A stretch of 64,000 bases of DNA. It comes from Novosphingobium arvoryzae. Its GTDB lineage: Bacteria; Pseudomonadota; Alphaproteobacteria; Sphingomonadales; Sphingomonadaceae. Shown here piece after piece: positions 46,391-55,756 of this stretch. The stretch spans positions 62,001 to 126,000 of the forward strand of contig NZ_BMZD01000004.1 in assembly GCF_014652615.1 (NCBI RefSeq), written 5' to 3'. The first letter of the stretch is position 1. Each line of letters begins with the position of its first letter. The notes beneath the pieces are model-generated. The model was not told the DNA's origin. It searched no databases and saw only the letters and a program-made list of their open reading frames with translations. Made by a program: the position numbers and the translations under genes.

Positions 46391-47775
46391 CAGAACGCTT
46401 CCTCGTACACGCGCGACAGGTCGCCGTTCCATTCGCCGTGGAACTTGTCGAGCAGGCGCTGCGCCGGAACCTTGCCGCTGGCGACGATTTCGTCGAGCGG
46501 GTTCAGGAAGGCGCATTCGTTGTCGCCCGCCTTGTTCAGCCGCGCCCGCGCGGCGAGGCCGCTGCGCGAGATGGCCAGCACTTCGGCGGCAATATCTTTC
46601 AGCTTGCCGCCGCCCCCAAAAACACCTTTGGGCAGCGGCGCATCCAGCCCCAGCTTCGGCACGGCGGAGCGCAGGGCTTCGCGCCCGTCCATGTCCCAGC
46701 CCTTGACCAAGTCCCATGCCGCATCGAGCGCGGTCTGGTCATAGAGCAGGCCGACCCACAGCGCGGGCAGCGCGCAGATCCGGCTCCACGGCCCGCCATC
46801 GGCACCGCGCATTTCGAGGAAGCTTTTCAGCCGCACTTCGGGGAACGCGGTGGACAGGTGATCCTGCCAGTCGCTCGCCGTCGGGCGTTCGCCGGGCAGC
46901 GCGGGCAGTTTCCCGTCGAGGAAATCGCGGAAGCTTTGCCCCGCCGCGTCGATGTACTTGCCGTCGCGGTAGACGAAGTACATCGGCACATCGAGCATGT
47001 ATTCGGCGTAGCGTTCGTAGCCGAACCCGTCCTCGAACACGAACGGCAGCATGCCGGTGCGGGCCGGATCGGTATCCGACCAGATATGGCTGCGGTATGA
47101 GAGGAACCCGTTGGGCTTGCCATCGGTGAACGGCGAATTGGCGAACAGCGCGGTCGCCAGCGGTTGCAGCGCCAGGCTGGTGCGGAATTTCTGCACCATG
47201 TCCGCCTCGCTCGAATAATCGAGGTTCACCTGGATCGTGCAGGTCCGCAGCATCATGTCGAGGCCCATCGTGCCCACGCGCGGCATGTGCCGCAGCATGA
47301 TCGCATAGCGGCCCTTGGGCATGATCGGCAGTTCTTCGCGGGTCTTGTCCGGCCACATGCCGAGGCCAAGGAAGCCCGTGCCGGTGCGCTCGCCAATCGC
47401 CTTGACCTGATCGAGGTGGCGGCCGGTTTCGGCGCAGGTCTGGTGCAGGTTTTCCAGCGGCGCGCCGGACAGTTCCAGCTGGCCCGCCGGTTCCAGGCTG
47501 ATCGCCCCGTCGCTGCCCGACAGCGCGATGACGTTGCCGCCTTCGACCACCGGTTCCCAGCCGAAATCCTCCAGCGATTTCAGCATGTCGCGGATGCCGC
47601 CCGGTTCCTCGTAGGACGGGGCGTGATGATCGCTGCGGGCGAAGACCAGCTTTTCGTGCTCGGTGCCGATCCGCCAGCGGTCGCGCGGCTTTTCGCCCTT
47701 GATCATCGGGGCGATCAGCTGGGCGGTGCTTTCGATCACGGGATCGTTGCGATCTGAAACCTGTCGGGTGCTCAT
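46390..47775 (-). CDS. gshA: Glutamate-cysteine ligase (alpha-proteobacterial/plant type)
   Basis: First step of glutathione synthesis. 461 residues. WRIGTEHEKLVF is the N-terminal ATP/Glu site, EPAGQLELSGAPL and MMLRTCTIQVNLDYSSE are signature segments of the plant-like GshA. Followed by the overlapping ABM gene. Confidence 0.96.
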   Translation of the reverse strand: MSTRQVSDRNDPVIESTAQLIAPMIKGEKPRDRWRIGTEHEKLVFARSDHHAPSYEEPGGIRDMLKSLEDFGWEPVVEGGNVIALSGSDGAISLEPAGQLELSGAPLENLHQTCAETGRHLDQVKAIGERTGTGFLGLGMWPDKTREELPIMPKGRYAIMLRHMPRVGTMGLDMMLRTCTIQVNLDYSSEADMVQKFRTSLALQPLATALFANSPFTDGKPNGFLSYRSHIWSDTDPARTGMLPFVFEDGFGYERYAEYMLDVPMYFVYRDGKYIDAAGQSFRDFLDGKLPALPGERPTASDWQDHLSTAFPEVRLKSFLEMRGADGGPWSRICALPALWVGLLYDQTALDAAWDLVKGWDMDGREALRSAVPKLGLDAPLPKGVFGGGGKLKDIAAEVLAISRSGLAARARLNKAGDNECAFLNPLDEIVASGKVPAQRLLDKFHGEWNGDLSRVYEEAF

Positions 47776-47827
47776 GGGCGGGAGTTAGTGCTTTGCAGGC
47801 CGCGATGCCAGCAAATTGTAAGCATTG

Positions 47828-48571
47828 CTACCAGTCGCCCGCTGTCCCCATCCACAGCGCGGTTCCGGCCATCGCGGCCGTCTCCCCGCGCAGGATGCGC
47901 GGCCCCAGCGTGATCGCGCGGGTGGCGGCGTGGGCGCGGATCGCGGTGCGCTCCTCCGCGTCGAAGCCGCCTTCCGGGCCGGTCAGCAAGGCGGCGGGGC
48001 CGGTGTGCGCGGCAAAGGCGGCAGCGGCCGGATCGCCGCCATTCTCGTCGGCAAAGAACAGCGCGCGCGCCGAATCCCACCCGCGCAGCAGCGCGTCCAG
48101 CTTCACCGGCGCGGCCAGCCGGGGCAGGGCGGTGCGGGCGCATTGCTCCGCCGCCTCGGTCAGGATCGCGGTCGCGCGGTCAAGGTTCAGCTTGTCAGCC
48201 ACGCAGCGCCGGGTCAGCACCGGCTGAATCTGCCGAACGCCCAGCTCGCCGGCCTTTTCCAGCAGCAGATCGAACCGGTCCTTCTTCAGCAGCGCGGCGC
48301 AAAGCATGAAGTCCGGCACGTCCTCACGCGCGCGCAGCAGCATTTCGGGCACCAGCACCACATCCCGCTTGCCCGCGCTGGCGACGCGCGCGGCCCATTC
48401 GCCGGTCTGGTCGTCGCACAGGATCACCGCGTCGCCTGCGCCAATCCGCATCACGCGCGAAAGGTAATGCGCCTGCGGCCCGTCGATGGCCACGGCCACG
48501 CCCTCCGCCAGCGGGGCGGGGACGAACAGGCGCGGGGCGCTCTTGGGCGGCCAAGCAGGCGTAGCGGGCAT
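47828..48571 (-). CDS. rsmE: 16S rRNA (uracil-1498-N3)-methyltransferase
   Basis: SPOUT-class enzyme. 247 residues. PRLFVPAPL and AHYLSRVMRIGAGD form the N-terminal PUA-like domain. AALLTGPEGGFDAEER and LGPRILRGETAAM form the knotted SAM site. Upstream of gshA by 52 bases on the same strand; divergent from ubiA. Confidence 0.97.
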   Translation of the reverse strand: MPATPAWPPKSAPRLFVPAPLAEGVAVAIDGPQAHYLSRVMRIGAGDAVILCDDQTGEWAARVASAGKRDVVLVPEMLLRAREDVPDFMLCAALLKKDRFDLLLEKAGELGVRQIQPVLTRRCVADKLNLDRATAILTEAAEQCARTALPRLAAPVKLDALLRGWDSARALFFADENGGDPAAAAFAAHTGPAALLTGPEGGFDAEERTAIRAHAATRAITLGPRILRGETAAMAGTALWMGTAGDW

Positions 48572-48615
48572 GGCGTTCCTCTAGCGCATTTTCGCGGGCA
48601 GGCTAGAGAGCGGAC

Positions 48616-49518
48616 ATGACCGCCGAAATCGTTCCCGATTCCCAGCACAAGGGGCTGGTCGCTGCGCTGCCGGCGCGCTTGCGCAACTATGCCCTGCTGG
48701 CCCGGTTTGACCGGCCGATCGGCTGGTGGCTGCTGTTCTGGCCTTGCGCCTGGGGGCTGCTGCTGGCGGGTGGGCAGAGCCGGTGGGATTTGCTGGCGTG
48801 GATGCTGCTGGGTTCGATCGCGATGCGCGGGGCGGGCTGCGTCTATAACGACATTGTCGATGCCGATCTGGACAAGCAGGTTGCCCGCACCGCCGCGCGG
48901 CCCATCGCCAGCGGCGCGGTGAGCAAACGGGCGGCGTGGGTCTGGCTCTTGGCGCTCGCCGCGGTGGGCCTGATCGTGCTGCTGCAATTGCGCACCGCTG
49001 CGCAGCTGGTCGCGCTGGGCAGTCTGGCGCTGGTTGCGGCCTATCCCTTCATGAAGCGGATCACCGGGTTCCCGCAGGCGTGGCTGGGGCTGGTGTTCAC
49101 CTGGGGCGCGCCGACGGGCTGGGTGGCGATCCGGGGCGACGGGCTGGACGTGCTGGCCGCGCTCTATGCCGGGGCGGTGCTGTGGTGCATCGGCTATGAT
49201 ACGATCTATGCCTGTCAGGACCGCGAGGATGACGCGATGGTCGGTATCGGCTCCAGCGCGCTGACGCTGGGGCGGCACGTGCGCGGCGGCGTCGCGGCGT
49301 TCTATGCCGGGGCAGTCTTGTGCTGGGCGCTGGCGTTCTGGTGGCTGCGGCCCGATCCGCTGGCGCTGCTGGCGCTGGCCCCCGCCGTGCTGCACCTGGG
49401 CTGGCAAGTGCTGACCCTGAACCCCGACGATGGCGACAACGCGCTCGCCCGGTTCCGCGCCAACCGCTTTACCGGGCTGCTGCTGGCGCTGGGCTGCTGG
49501 GTGGTCGGCAACGCCTGA
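48616..49518 (+). CDS. ubiA: 4-hydroxybenzoate polyprenyltransferase
   Basis: Prenylates 4-hydroxybenzoate in ubiquinone synthesis. 300 residues, polytopic. The Asp-rich motifs are CVYNDIVDADLDKQVARTAA and DTIYACQDREDDAMVGIGS. RFDRPIGWWLLFWPC is typical. Its stop overlaps the next ATG (TGATG). Confidence 0.97.
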   Translation: MTAEIVPDSQHKGLVAALPARLRNYALLARFDRPIGWWLLFWPCAWGLLLAGGQSRWDLLAWMLLGSIAMRGAGCVYNDIVDADLDKQVARTAARPIASGAVSKRAAWVWLLALAAVGLIVLLQLRTAAQLVALGSLALVAAYPFMKRITGFPQAWLGLVFTWGAPTGWVAIRGDGLDVLAALYAGAVLWCIGYDTIYACQDREDDAMVGIGSSALTLGRHVRGGVAAFYAGAVLCWALAFWWLRPDPLALLALAPAVLHLGWQVLTLNPDDGDNALARFRANRFTGLLLALGCWVVGNA

Positions 49519-50114
49519 TGTGCAACCTCTACCGCCTGCACCAGTCCGCGGCAGAGGTGGCGAAAGTGTTCGATGTCGCCGCCGCGCCGGGGCTGAACTT
49601 CAGCGCGGAGGTCTATCCCGGCTATCCGGGGCTGGTGGTGGAAGGCGGCGCGGCGCGGGTGATGCACTGGGGCTTTCCGCTGGTCCTGACCGGCAAGCAG
49701 GGGCAGAAACTGAAGCCCAAGCCCGTCACCAATGCCCGCGACGACAAACTGCACACCGCGTTCTGGCGCGACAGCTTCGTCCACCGCCGCTGCCTGGTTC
49801 CGGTCAGCCAGTGGGCCGAACCGCGTGGGGCACCGCGCCGGATGACGCGCAGTTGGTATGGCCTGCCCGATGCGAACCTGTTTGCGGTGGCGGGGCTGTG
49901 GCGACCAACTGCCGAATGGGGCGATTGCTATACGCTGGTTATGGTCGACAGCAGCGCGCAGATGGCCGAGGTGCATGACCGGATGCCGGTAATCCTGCAC
50001 CGCGCCGACTGGCCGCGCTGGACCGGCGGTGCGCCCGCCGAGGCCTTTGGCCTGTGCAAGACCTGGACCGGCGCGCTGGCGGCTGACCATACCGACCAGC
50101 GCTGGGCGGGCTGA
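49518..50114 (+). CDS. SRAP (HMCES/YedK) DNA-protein crosslink protein
   Basis: Shields abasic sites in single-stranded DNA by forming a thiazolidine crosslink. 198 residues. Cys2 in MCNLYRL is the attacking residue after Met removal. KPVTNARDDKL, HRRCLVPVSQWAEP (catalytic Glu aligned to the usual FYEW) and RMPVILH (His) are present. Overlaps ubiA by one base; convergent with smc. Confidence 0.93.
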   Translation: MCNLYRLHQSAAEVAKVFDVAAAPGLNFSAEVYPGYPGLVVEGGAARVMHWGFPLVLTGKQGQKLKPKPVTNARDDKLHTAFWRDSFVHRRCLVPVSQWAEPRGAPRRMTRSWYGLPDANLFAVAGLWRPTAEWGDCYTLVMVDSSAQMAEVHDRMPVILHRADWPRWTGGAPAEAFGLCKTWTGALAADHTDQRWAG

Positions 50115-50121
50115 ACCGGCC

Positions 50122-53100
50122 CTATTCCGCCGCGAGCAACCGCTCGGCCGCGCTCAGGTCCACGCTGACGAGGCGCGACACCCCGCGTTCGACCATCGTC
50201 ACCCCGAACAGGCGGTGCATCCGGCTCATCGTCACGGCGTTGTGGGTGACGATCAGGTAACGGGTGTCGGTTTCCTTCACCATCGCGTCGAGCAGGTCGC
50301 AGAACCGTTCGATATTGGCATCGTCGAGCGGCGCGTCGACTTCGTCCAGCACGCAGATCGGCGCGGGGTTGGTCAGGAACAGCGCGAAGATCAGCGCGAC
50401 CGCCGTCAGCGCCTGTTCCCCGCCCGACAGCAGGGTCAGCGATTGCAGCCGCTTGCCCGGCGGCTGGGCATAGATTTCAAGGCCAGCTTCCAGCGGATCG
50501 TCCGAATCGACCAGCGCCAGATGCGCCTGCCCGCCTTCGAACAGGCGCGTGAACAGGCGGCGGAAATGGCCATCGACCGCCTCGAACGCGGCGCGCAGCC
50601 GTTCGCGGCCCTCGCGGTTGAGGCTGCCGATCGAGCCGCGCAGGCGGTTGACCGCTTCGGCCAGCTCGGCCTGTTCTGCCGCGCTGGTGCCCTGCCGCGC
50701 TTCGGCCGCGGCGAGTTCTTCGGCGGCGACCAGGTTGACCGGGCCGATCCGTTCCCGGTCGGCCACCAGCCGGTCATGCGCGGCGGATTCCTCGGGGGCA
50801 GAGGCGACTTCGGCAGACGCGAAGCCGAACCGTTCGGGCAGCAACGGGGGCGGGCACTGGAACCGCTCGCCCGAAATCCCGGCCATTTCCTGCCGCCGCG
50901 CTTCCTCGTTCTCGGCCCGCGCGGTCGCCCCGGCGCGGGCTTCGCGGGCAGAGGCGAGCGCTTCGTTGGCGGCGGCAAAGGCGGTTTCGGTGCGGCGCGC
51001 GGCCTCGGTGGTTTCGGTCACGCGCACCTCGGCGGCGGCAAGGTCGGCGGCCAGCCGGGTGCGGATCGCCTCGCCCGCCTCGATCTCGCGCAGCAGGCTG
51101 GCGGGCTTGGCGGCGACGACCGCACGTTCCTCGGCAATTTCCTCGAACCGGCGGGTCATCTGCGACAGGCGGCTAGCGGCATCCCCGGCGCGGGCCTGCC
51201 AGCCCTTGATGTCGCTGCGCTGGGTGGCGGTGCGCTCGCGCGCAACGGCCAGCGCCGAATCGTGTGCGGCCAGCGCGGCGGTTGCGGCCTGCAGTCCGGT
51301 GCGGGCACCATCGTGGCGGGCCTGCGCGGCGGCGAGTTGGGCGCGCCCGCTGGCCATGTCGGGCAGGGCGGCGCGTTTGGCCTGCGCGGCGTCGCGCTCG
51401 GCTTCGGCCTGCTTGCGCTGTTCGGCCAGATCGGTCGCGGCGGCGGCGAGTTCGGCGCGGCGAGCCTCCAGCCGGGCCTTGGCGGCCTCCGCTTGATCGA
51501 CCCCGCGCAGCGCGGCGCGTTCGGCATCGGCAGCGGCAGCGGCAGCGCGTTCGGCCGCGACGATGGCCAGTTGCAACTCGCTGAGCGCGGCGGCCACGCG
51601 GGCCTGATCGGCCTCTGCCGCTGCGGCGACATCCCGCAAGGGCGGCAACTGCGCTTCCAGTGCGGCAAAGCGGTTTTCCGCCTCCAGCCGCGCCGCTTCC
51701 GCCGCGCCTTCGCCGCGCGCGACGAACCCGTCCCACCGGCGGATGCGCCCGGCCAGCGTCACCAGCCATTCGCCCGGAGCCAGCGCCCGGCCATCATCGG
51801 CTTCGGCCACGTGGACCAGCGCCAGCCGCGCGGCGAGCTGCGGTGGGCATTCGGGAACATGCGCGGCAAGGCTGTCCGCCACCGGCTGCGGCGCCGCCGC
51901 CCCGGTCCAGTAGCGCCCGTCCTCGTCCGCCGGCGCGGGGCCCAGCGCGGTCTTGGCGTCGCGCCCCAGCACGGCGGCGAGCGCGCGTTCATAGCCCGGC
52001 TCGGCGCGCACGGCGTCGAGCGCGACCGGCAGGCCATGCTTGGCGCTGGCCTGCTTGGCGCGCGCCTCGCGGTCGCGCAGCAGCGCGGTATATTCCCGCT
52101 CCACTCCGGCCAGTTCGGCCCGTGCGGCGGCCAGCGCGCTGGAGGCGGTGTCGCGCTCGGCCTGCAACTCTCCCTTGCGGGCCTGCTGCGCTTCCAGTTC
52201 GGCGCGGGCCGTTGCCAGCGCTTCGGCGGCGGCGGCGCGGGCGCGTTCGGCCTCGGCCAGCGCGGCGTCTGGATCGCCTTCGCGGGCCAGACTGTCGCGC
52301 AAGTCCTGCTGGCGGCGGGCGTCGGCGTCGAGGCGGGCAAGGCGCTGATCGGCGGCGGCAAGGGCGGCATCGGCCACGCGCCATTCCGCCTCCACCCCGG
52401 CCTGCTGCGCGGTGGCGTTGGCGAGGGTGAGTTCGGCGCTGCGCAGCGCGCGATCAGCTTCTTCCAGTGCGGCCACCACCGACGGGCGGCGAGCCTCGTC
52501 GGCGGTGAGGGCGGCTTCGCTGGCGGCAAGTTCGCGCTCCAGCCGGCCCAGCGCCTCGGCGGCATCGCGGGTCAGCCGGTCGGCATCGCCGCGATCCTCC
52601 TCCAGCCGCTGGTGCTGCCGGTCGAGGTCCTTGAGGCGCTGTTCGGCGGCTTCGAGCTGGCTGGTCAGCTGGGCCATGCGGTGGCCGTGGGCGGTGGCAT
52701 CGTCGCGCCGGTCGGCCAGCTCGTCGCGCGCCTCGGCCAGCGCTTCGGCCGCAGCGTGCTGGGCGTCCTGCGCGGCTTTCATCGCGGCTTGCGTGTCGGT
52801 CACGCGCGTGTCCGCCGCTTGCGCTTCGGCCCGGGCGGCGGCAGCGGCGGCGGCGGCATCGCGCCAGCGGGCAAAGACCAGCCGTGCCTCGGCCACGCGG
52901 ACCTTTTCCGACAGCGCGGTATAGCGTTCGGCCGCGCGGGCCTGGCGGCGCAGGGTGGCGATCTGCTGGTCGAGCCCGGCCATCAGGTCTTCCAGCCGCG
53001 CTAGATTGGCTTCGGTCGCGCGCAGTTTCTGCTCGGCGTCCTTGCGCCGCACGTGCAGACCCGCGATCCCCGCCGCTTCTTCCAGCATCATCCGGCGTTC

Positions 53101-53547
53101 GGCAGGCTTGGCCGCGATCACGGCGGCGATCCGCCCCTGCGAGACGAGCGCCGGGGAATGCGCACCGGTAGCGGCATCGGCGAACACCAGCGCGACGTCC
53201 TTGGCCCGCACATCACGGCCATTGACGCGATAGGCGCTGCCCGCCCCGCGTTCGATCCGGCGGACGACTTCCAGTTCCTCGCGCGCGGCGGTTTCCGCGA
53301 CCAGCACCACTTCGGCAAAGTCGCGCGGCGGGCGCTGGGCGGTGCCCGCGAAGATCACATCTTCCATCCCGCCGCCGCGCATCGACTTGGGCGAGCTTTC
53401 GCCCATGACCCAGCGGATCGCTTCGAGCAGGTTGGACTTGCCGCAGCCGTTGGGGCCGACGACCCCGGTCAGCCCCGGTTCGATGCGCAGTTCAGCCGGC
53501 TCGACAAAGCTCTTGAAGCCGGAGAGCCTGAGCCGCCTGAAGCGCAT
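50122..53547 (-). CDS. smc: Chromosome segregation protein SMC
   Basis: Condensin ATPase. 1141 residues. Walker A GPNGCGKS at 31-38. Long Ala/Arg/Glu-rich coiled coils lie at about 170-470 and 640-920, with the hinge between them (about 490-610). The ABC signature LLSGGEQALTAVAL and Walker B ICVLDEVDAPLDD are near the end. Its high-GC codon usage produces a long false open frame on the opposite strand. Two genes for DsbA-like proteins follow on the same strand upstream. Confidence 0.97.
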   Translation of the reverse strand: MRFRRLRLSGFKSFVEPAELRIEPGLTGVVGPNGCGKSNLLEAIRWVMGESSPKSMRGGGMEDVIFAGTAQRPPRDFAEVVLVAETAAREELEVVRRIERGAGSAYRVNGRDVRAKDVALVFADAATGAHSPALVSQGRIAAVIAAKPAERRMMLEEAAGIAGLHVRRKDAEQKLRATEANLARLEDLMAGLDQQIATLRRQARAAERYTALSEKVRVAEARLVFARWRDAAAAAAAARAEAQAADTRVTDTQAAMKAAQDAQHAAAEALAEARDELADRRDDATAHGHRMAQLTSQLEAAEQRLKDLDRQHQRLEEDRGDADRLTRDAAEALGRLERELAASEAALTADEARRPSVVAALEEADRALRSAELTLANATAQQAGVEAEWRVADAALAAADQRLARLDADARRQQDLRDSLAREGDPDAALAEAERARAAAAEALATARAELEAQQARKGELQAERDTASSALAAARAELAGVEREYTALLRDREARAKQASAKHGLPVALDAVRAEPGYERALAAVLGRDAKTALGPAPADEDGRYWTGAAAPQPVADSLAAHVPECPPQLAARLALVHVAEADDGRALAPGEWLVTLAGRIRRWDGFVARGEGAAEAARLEAENRFAALEAQLPPLRDVAAAAEADQARVAAALSELQLAIVAAERAAAAAADAERAALRGVDQAEAAKARLEARRAELAAAATDLAEQRKQAEAERDAAQAKRAALPDMASGRAQLAAAQARHDGARTGLQAATAALAAHDSALAVARERTATQRSDIKGWQARAGDAASRLSQMTRRFEEIAEERAVVAAKPASLLREIEAGEAIRTRLAADLAAAEVRVTETTEAARRTETAFAAANEALASAREARAGATARAENEEARRQEMAGISGERFQCPPPLLPERFGFASAEVASAPEESAAHDRLVADRERIGPVNLVAAEELAAAEARQGTSAAEQAELAEAVNRLRGSIGSLNREGRERLRAAFEAVDGHFRRLFTRLFEGGQAHLALVDSDDPLEAGLEIYAQPPGKRLQSLTLLSGGEQALTAVALIFALFLTNPAPICVLDEVDAPLDDANIERFCDLLDAMVKETDTRYLIVTHNAVTMSRMHRLFGVTMVERGVSRLVSVDLSAAERLLAAE

Positions 53548-53577
53548 CGGACCGGGCCTGTTACCCGTTCACCCGGA

Positions 53578-54333
53578 TCAGCGGGCGCCCAGCCGTTCGA
53601 GGTCGGCCTTCAGCTTGTCCCAGGTGTTGTAATCGGTCTTCTGGCCGTTGAGCAGGAACGTGGGCGTCCCTTCGATCTGGTACTGCTCGCCCGCGGCCTG
53701 GGTCTGCGCGGCCAGCTTTTCGGCCTTGGCGGCGTCGGCGAGGCAGGCGTTGGCCTGATCCTTGGAAATGCCGCGCGCGGTGACGTATTCGGTCAGCCCA
53801 GTCAGTTCGCCCAGCGCCGGGCCGCGCTGCGCCGGCGGCAGCGAGAAGGCAGCCTGCTGCTGTTCCTTGCTGGCGGACTGCGCCTTTTCAAAGATGCCGG
53901 CCTGATAGGCGAACACCTGATCGGTCAGCGCGAAGAAGGTTTCCGGGGTGCCGCACTGGGTCAGCTGGGTGGCGGTAATGTCGATCGCATCGCGCACGAA
54001 ATTGCGCAGTTCATAGCTGACCCGGCCGCTGGCGACGAAGTTGTCGCGCAGTTCGGCGCTGGCCGCTTCGGCGAATTCGGCGCAGTGCGAGCAGGTCAGC
54101 GAGGCGAATTCGACGATCTTGATCGGCGCATCCGGGTTGCCCATGCGGTAGCCGCCCTCTGGCGTGATCACGACGGTCTCGGCCCACGACTTGCCCGCGG
54201 GCGGGGCGATCCTGGCAATCGGTTCGCCGGTCGGCCCGGCGGGAGCAGCGTCTTCCTTGCTGCCGCAAGCGGCGAGGCCAAGGGCCAGCGGAGCCAGCGC
54301 GGCGGAGAGCAGGATGCGGCGGAATGCGGTCAT
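53578..54333 (-). CDS. DsbA-like thioredoxin-domain lipoprotein
   Basis: 251 residues. Signal peptide with LAAC lipobox (Cys23), then a DsbA-type thioredoxin fold with FASLTCSHCAEF (Cys81, Cys84) and the cis-Pro loop EGTPTFLLNG. It is in the DsbG/BdbD-like class with CSHC active site. It likely acts on envelope thiols. Next to a paralogue at 54464. Confidence 0.9.
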   Translation of the reverse strand: MTAFRRILLSAALAPLALGLAACGSKEDAAPAGPTGEPIARIAPPAGKSWAETVVITPEGGYRMGNPDAPIKIVEFASLTCSHCAEFAEAASAELRDNFVASGRVSYELRNFVRDAIDITATQLTQCGTPETFFALTDQVFAYQAGIFEKAQSASKEQQQAAFSLPPAQRGPALGELTGLTEYVTARGISKDQANACLADAAKAEKLAAQTQAAGEQYQIEGTPTFLLNGQKTDYNTWDKLKADLERLGAR

Positions 54334-54463
54334 CGTTGGTCGTCCTCGAAATGATCTGCCGACAGGCTAACCCGGCGGCGCGGGGGATTGAAAGGATCAT
54401 GGTGGATTGGCGCACAGCCTTCTCCACAGGGGATTGCCGATAAATAGCGTTTCCGCGGCGAAA

Positions 54464-55171
54464 CTAAAGCCGCGCCGCGATCTGGGGTTCCAGCAGGTCC
54501 CACCCGTTGGTGCCGACCAGCAATTGCCCGTTCAGCGTGAACGAGGGGGTGTGATCCACGCCCAGCTTGTCCGACGCCGCCGAAATCGCGGCGAGCCGTT
54601 CGGCCAGGGCGTTGTCGCTGATGCACTTGTCCAGCGTCATCCGGTCATACCCGCGCGTGGCCATCATGTCATAGAAATGGAAATCACTGGCCACGGCGCG
54701 CATCCGCATCGCGCGGTCGCCAGTGTACCAGCGGTTGCGCTGGGCCGGGGTGGAGCGGGCAATGCCCTGGATCCACTTCGACTGGCTGCGCAGGAACATC
54801 GAATGGTTGATCAGGAACTTCGACGGCGGCCCGCAATTGACCAGCTGGGCAATGGTGGCATCGACCGGATCGCGCAGGACGTGGTTGATCTCCACCGACA
54901 CCGCGCCGGACTGGACATACTTCAGCCGCAGCGCCGCTTCGGACGCGATGTGGAATTCCGCGCAGTGCGAGCAGGTGTAGCTGACGTATTCCCCCAGCCT
55001 GACCTTGGCATTGGGGTTGCCCAGCAGATGGGTGCCGCTGGGCGTGCGGGCGACCAGGGCGTTCCAGTTGGCGGGCGCGGCGGCACGCGTCGCGGCCTTT
55101 TTCGGGGCCGGAGCAGCGGCAAGACTGGTTGAAGCGATGGCCAGCACGGCCAGCAGGCGGATCGCGCGCAT
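54464..55171 (-). CDS. DsbA-like periplasmic thiol oxidoreductase
   Basis: 235 residues with a cleavable signal peptide (about 20 residues). YVSYTCSHCAEFH (Cys67, Cys70) and DHTPSFTLNG (cis-Pro) show an active thioredoxin fold. It is related to the lipoprotein at 53578 and may be its periplasmic counterpart. Its start overlaps the end of the DUF721 gene (one base). Confidence 0.9.
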   Translation of the reverse strand: MRAIRLLAVLAIASTSLAAAPAPKKAATRAAAPANWNALVARTPSGTHLLGNPNAKVRLGEYVSYTCSHCAEFHIASEAALRLKYVQSGAVSVEINHVLRDPVDATIAQLVNCGPPSKFLINHSMFLRSQSKWIQGIARSTPAQRNRWYTGDRAMRMRAVASDFHFYDMMATRGYDRMTLDKCISDNALAERLAAISAASDKLGVDHTPSFTLNGQLLVGTNGWDLLEPQIAARL

Positions 55172-55713
55172 TACTTGGTCTTGTCCCCTTCGTTGGTGCC
55201 CAGGCTGCGCGCCAGCGATTCCAGCACGGTGCGCAGTTCCGGATCGCCGATATCGCGCAGGCTTTCGCCCAGTTCCAGCGGAATCGGGCGCAGCGATGGC
55301 GGCGCGGCGGTGGTCGGTTTGGCGGGCGGCGGCTTAACCTCGCCTTGCCGGATCTTCACTTTGGCAACGGCCTTGTAGCCGAAGAAGCGGTTCACCCGCT
55401 CGATGATTTCGGGAACGACGTGCTGGATGATCGGCGCGTGTGCCGGGACGACCACCAGTTGCAGGATGCCATCGGCCTTTTCACCGGGAGGGAAGCGGAT
55501 CGATTCCGGGGCGCAGATGCGGGCGTGACTGGGGCCGACGATTTCGGGCCAGCGGGTGACGACGCTGGACTGGACGAAGCCGAACCGGCGAAAGGCCGTG
55601 CGGCCGATTTCGGGCATCAGATCGGCAATGGCGCGCACGCCGGAGCCGCGCGGCCGCTCGAACTTGCGGCCCGAACTGCCAGTGCTGCTGCCTTTGTCTC
55701 CGGTCTTGGTCAT
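55171..55713 (-). CDS. DUF721 (DciA-like) protein
   Basis: 180 residues from the ATG at 55713. The core (about 30-115) reads GFVQSSVVTRWPEIVGPSHA and LVVVPAHAPIIQHVVPEI, the DUF721 fold now known as DciA, the ancestral replicative-helicase loader. The Pro-rich, low-complexity C-terminus is typical. Divergent from mutY across 43 bases. Confidence 0.88.
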   Translation of the reverse strand: MTKTGDKGSSTGSSGRKFERPRGSGVRAIADLMPEIGRTAFRRFGFVQSSVVTRWPEIVGPSHARICAPESIRFPPGEKADGILQLVVVPAHAPIIQHVVPEIIERVNRFFGYKAVAKVKIRQGEVKPPPAKPTTAAPPSLRPIPLELGESLRDIGDPELRTVLESLARSLGTNEGDKTK

Positions 55714-55756
55714 TGCTGGCGTTCCATTGTGCTGCGCGCTTTGCCATAGCGGGGCG

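Noticed and set aside
50029-53004. A 991-codon open frame opposite smc
   Set aside because: It is rich in Gly, Arg, Ala and Phe without any domain and mirrors smc codon bias. Long false antisense frames are expected in GC-rich DNA.
54428-54442. TTCTCCACA near 54430 as a DnaA box
   Set aside because: One mismatch from TTATCCACA and single; no cluster of boxes, no AT-rich unwinding region, and no dnaA nearby.
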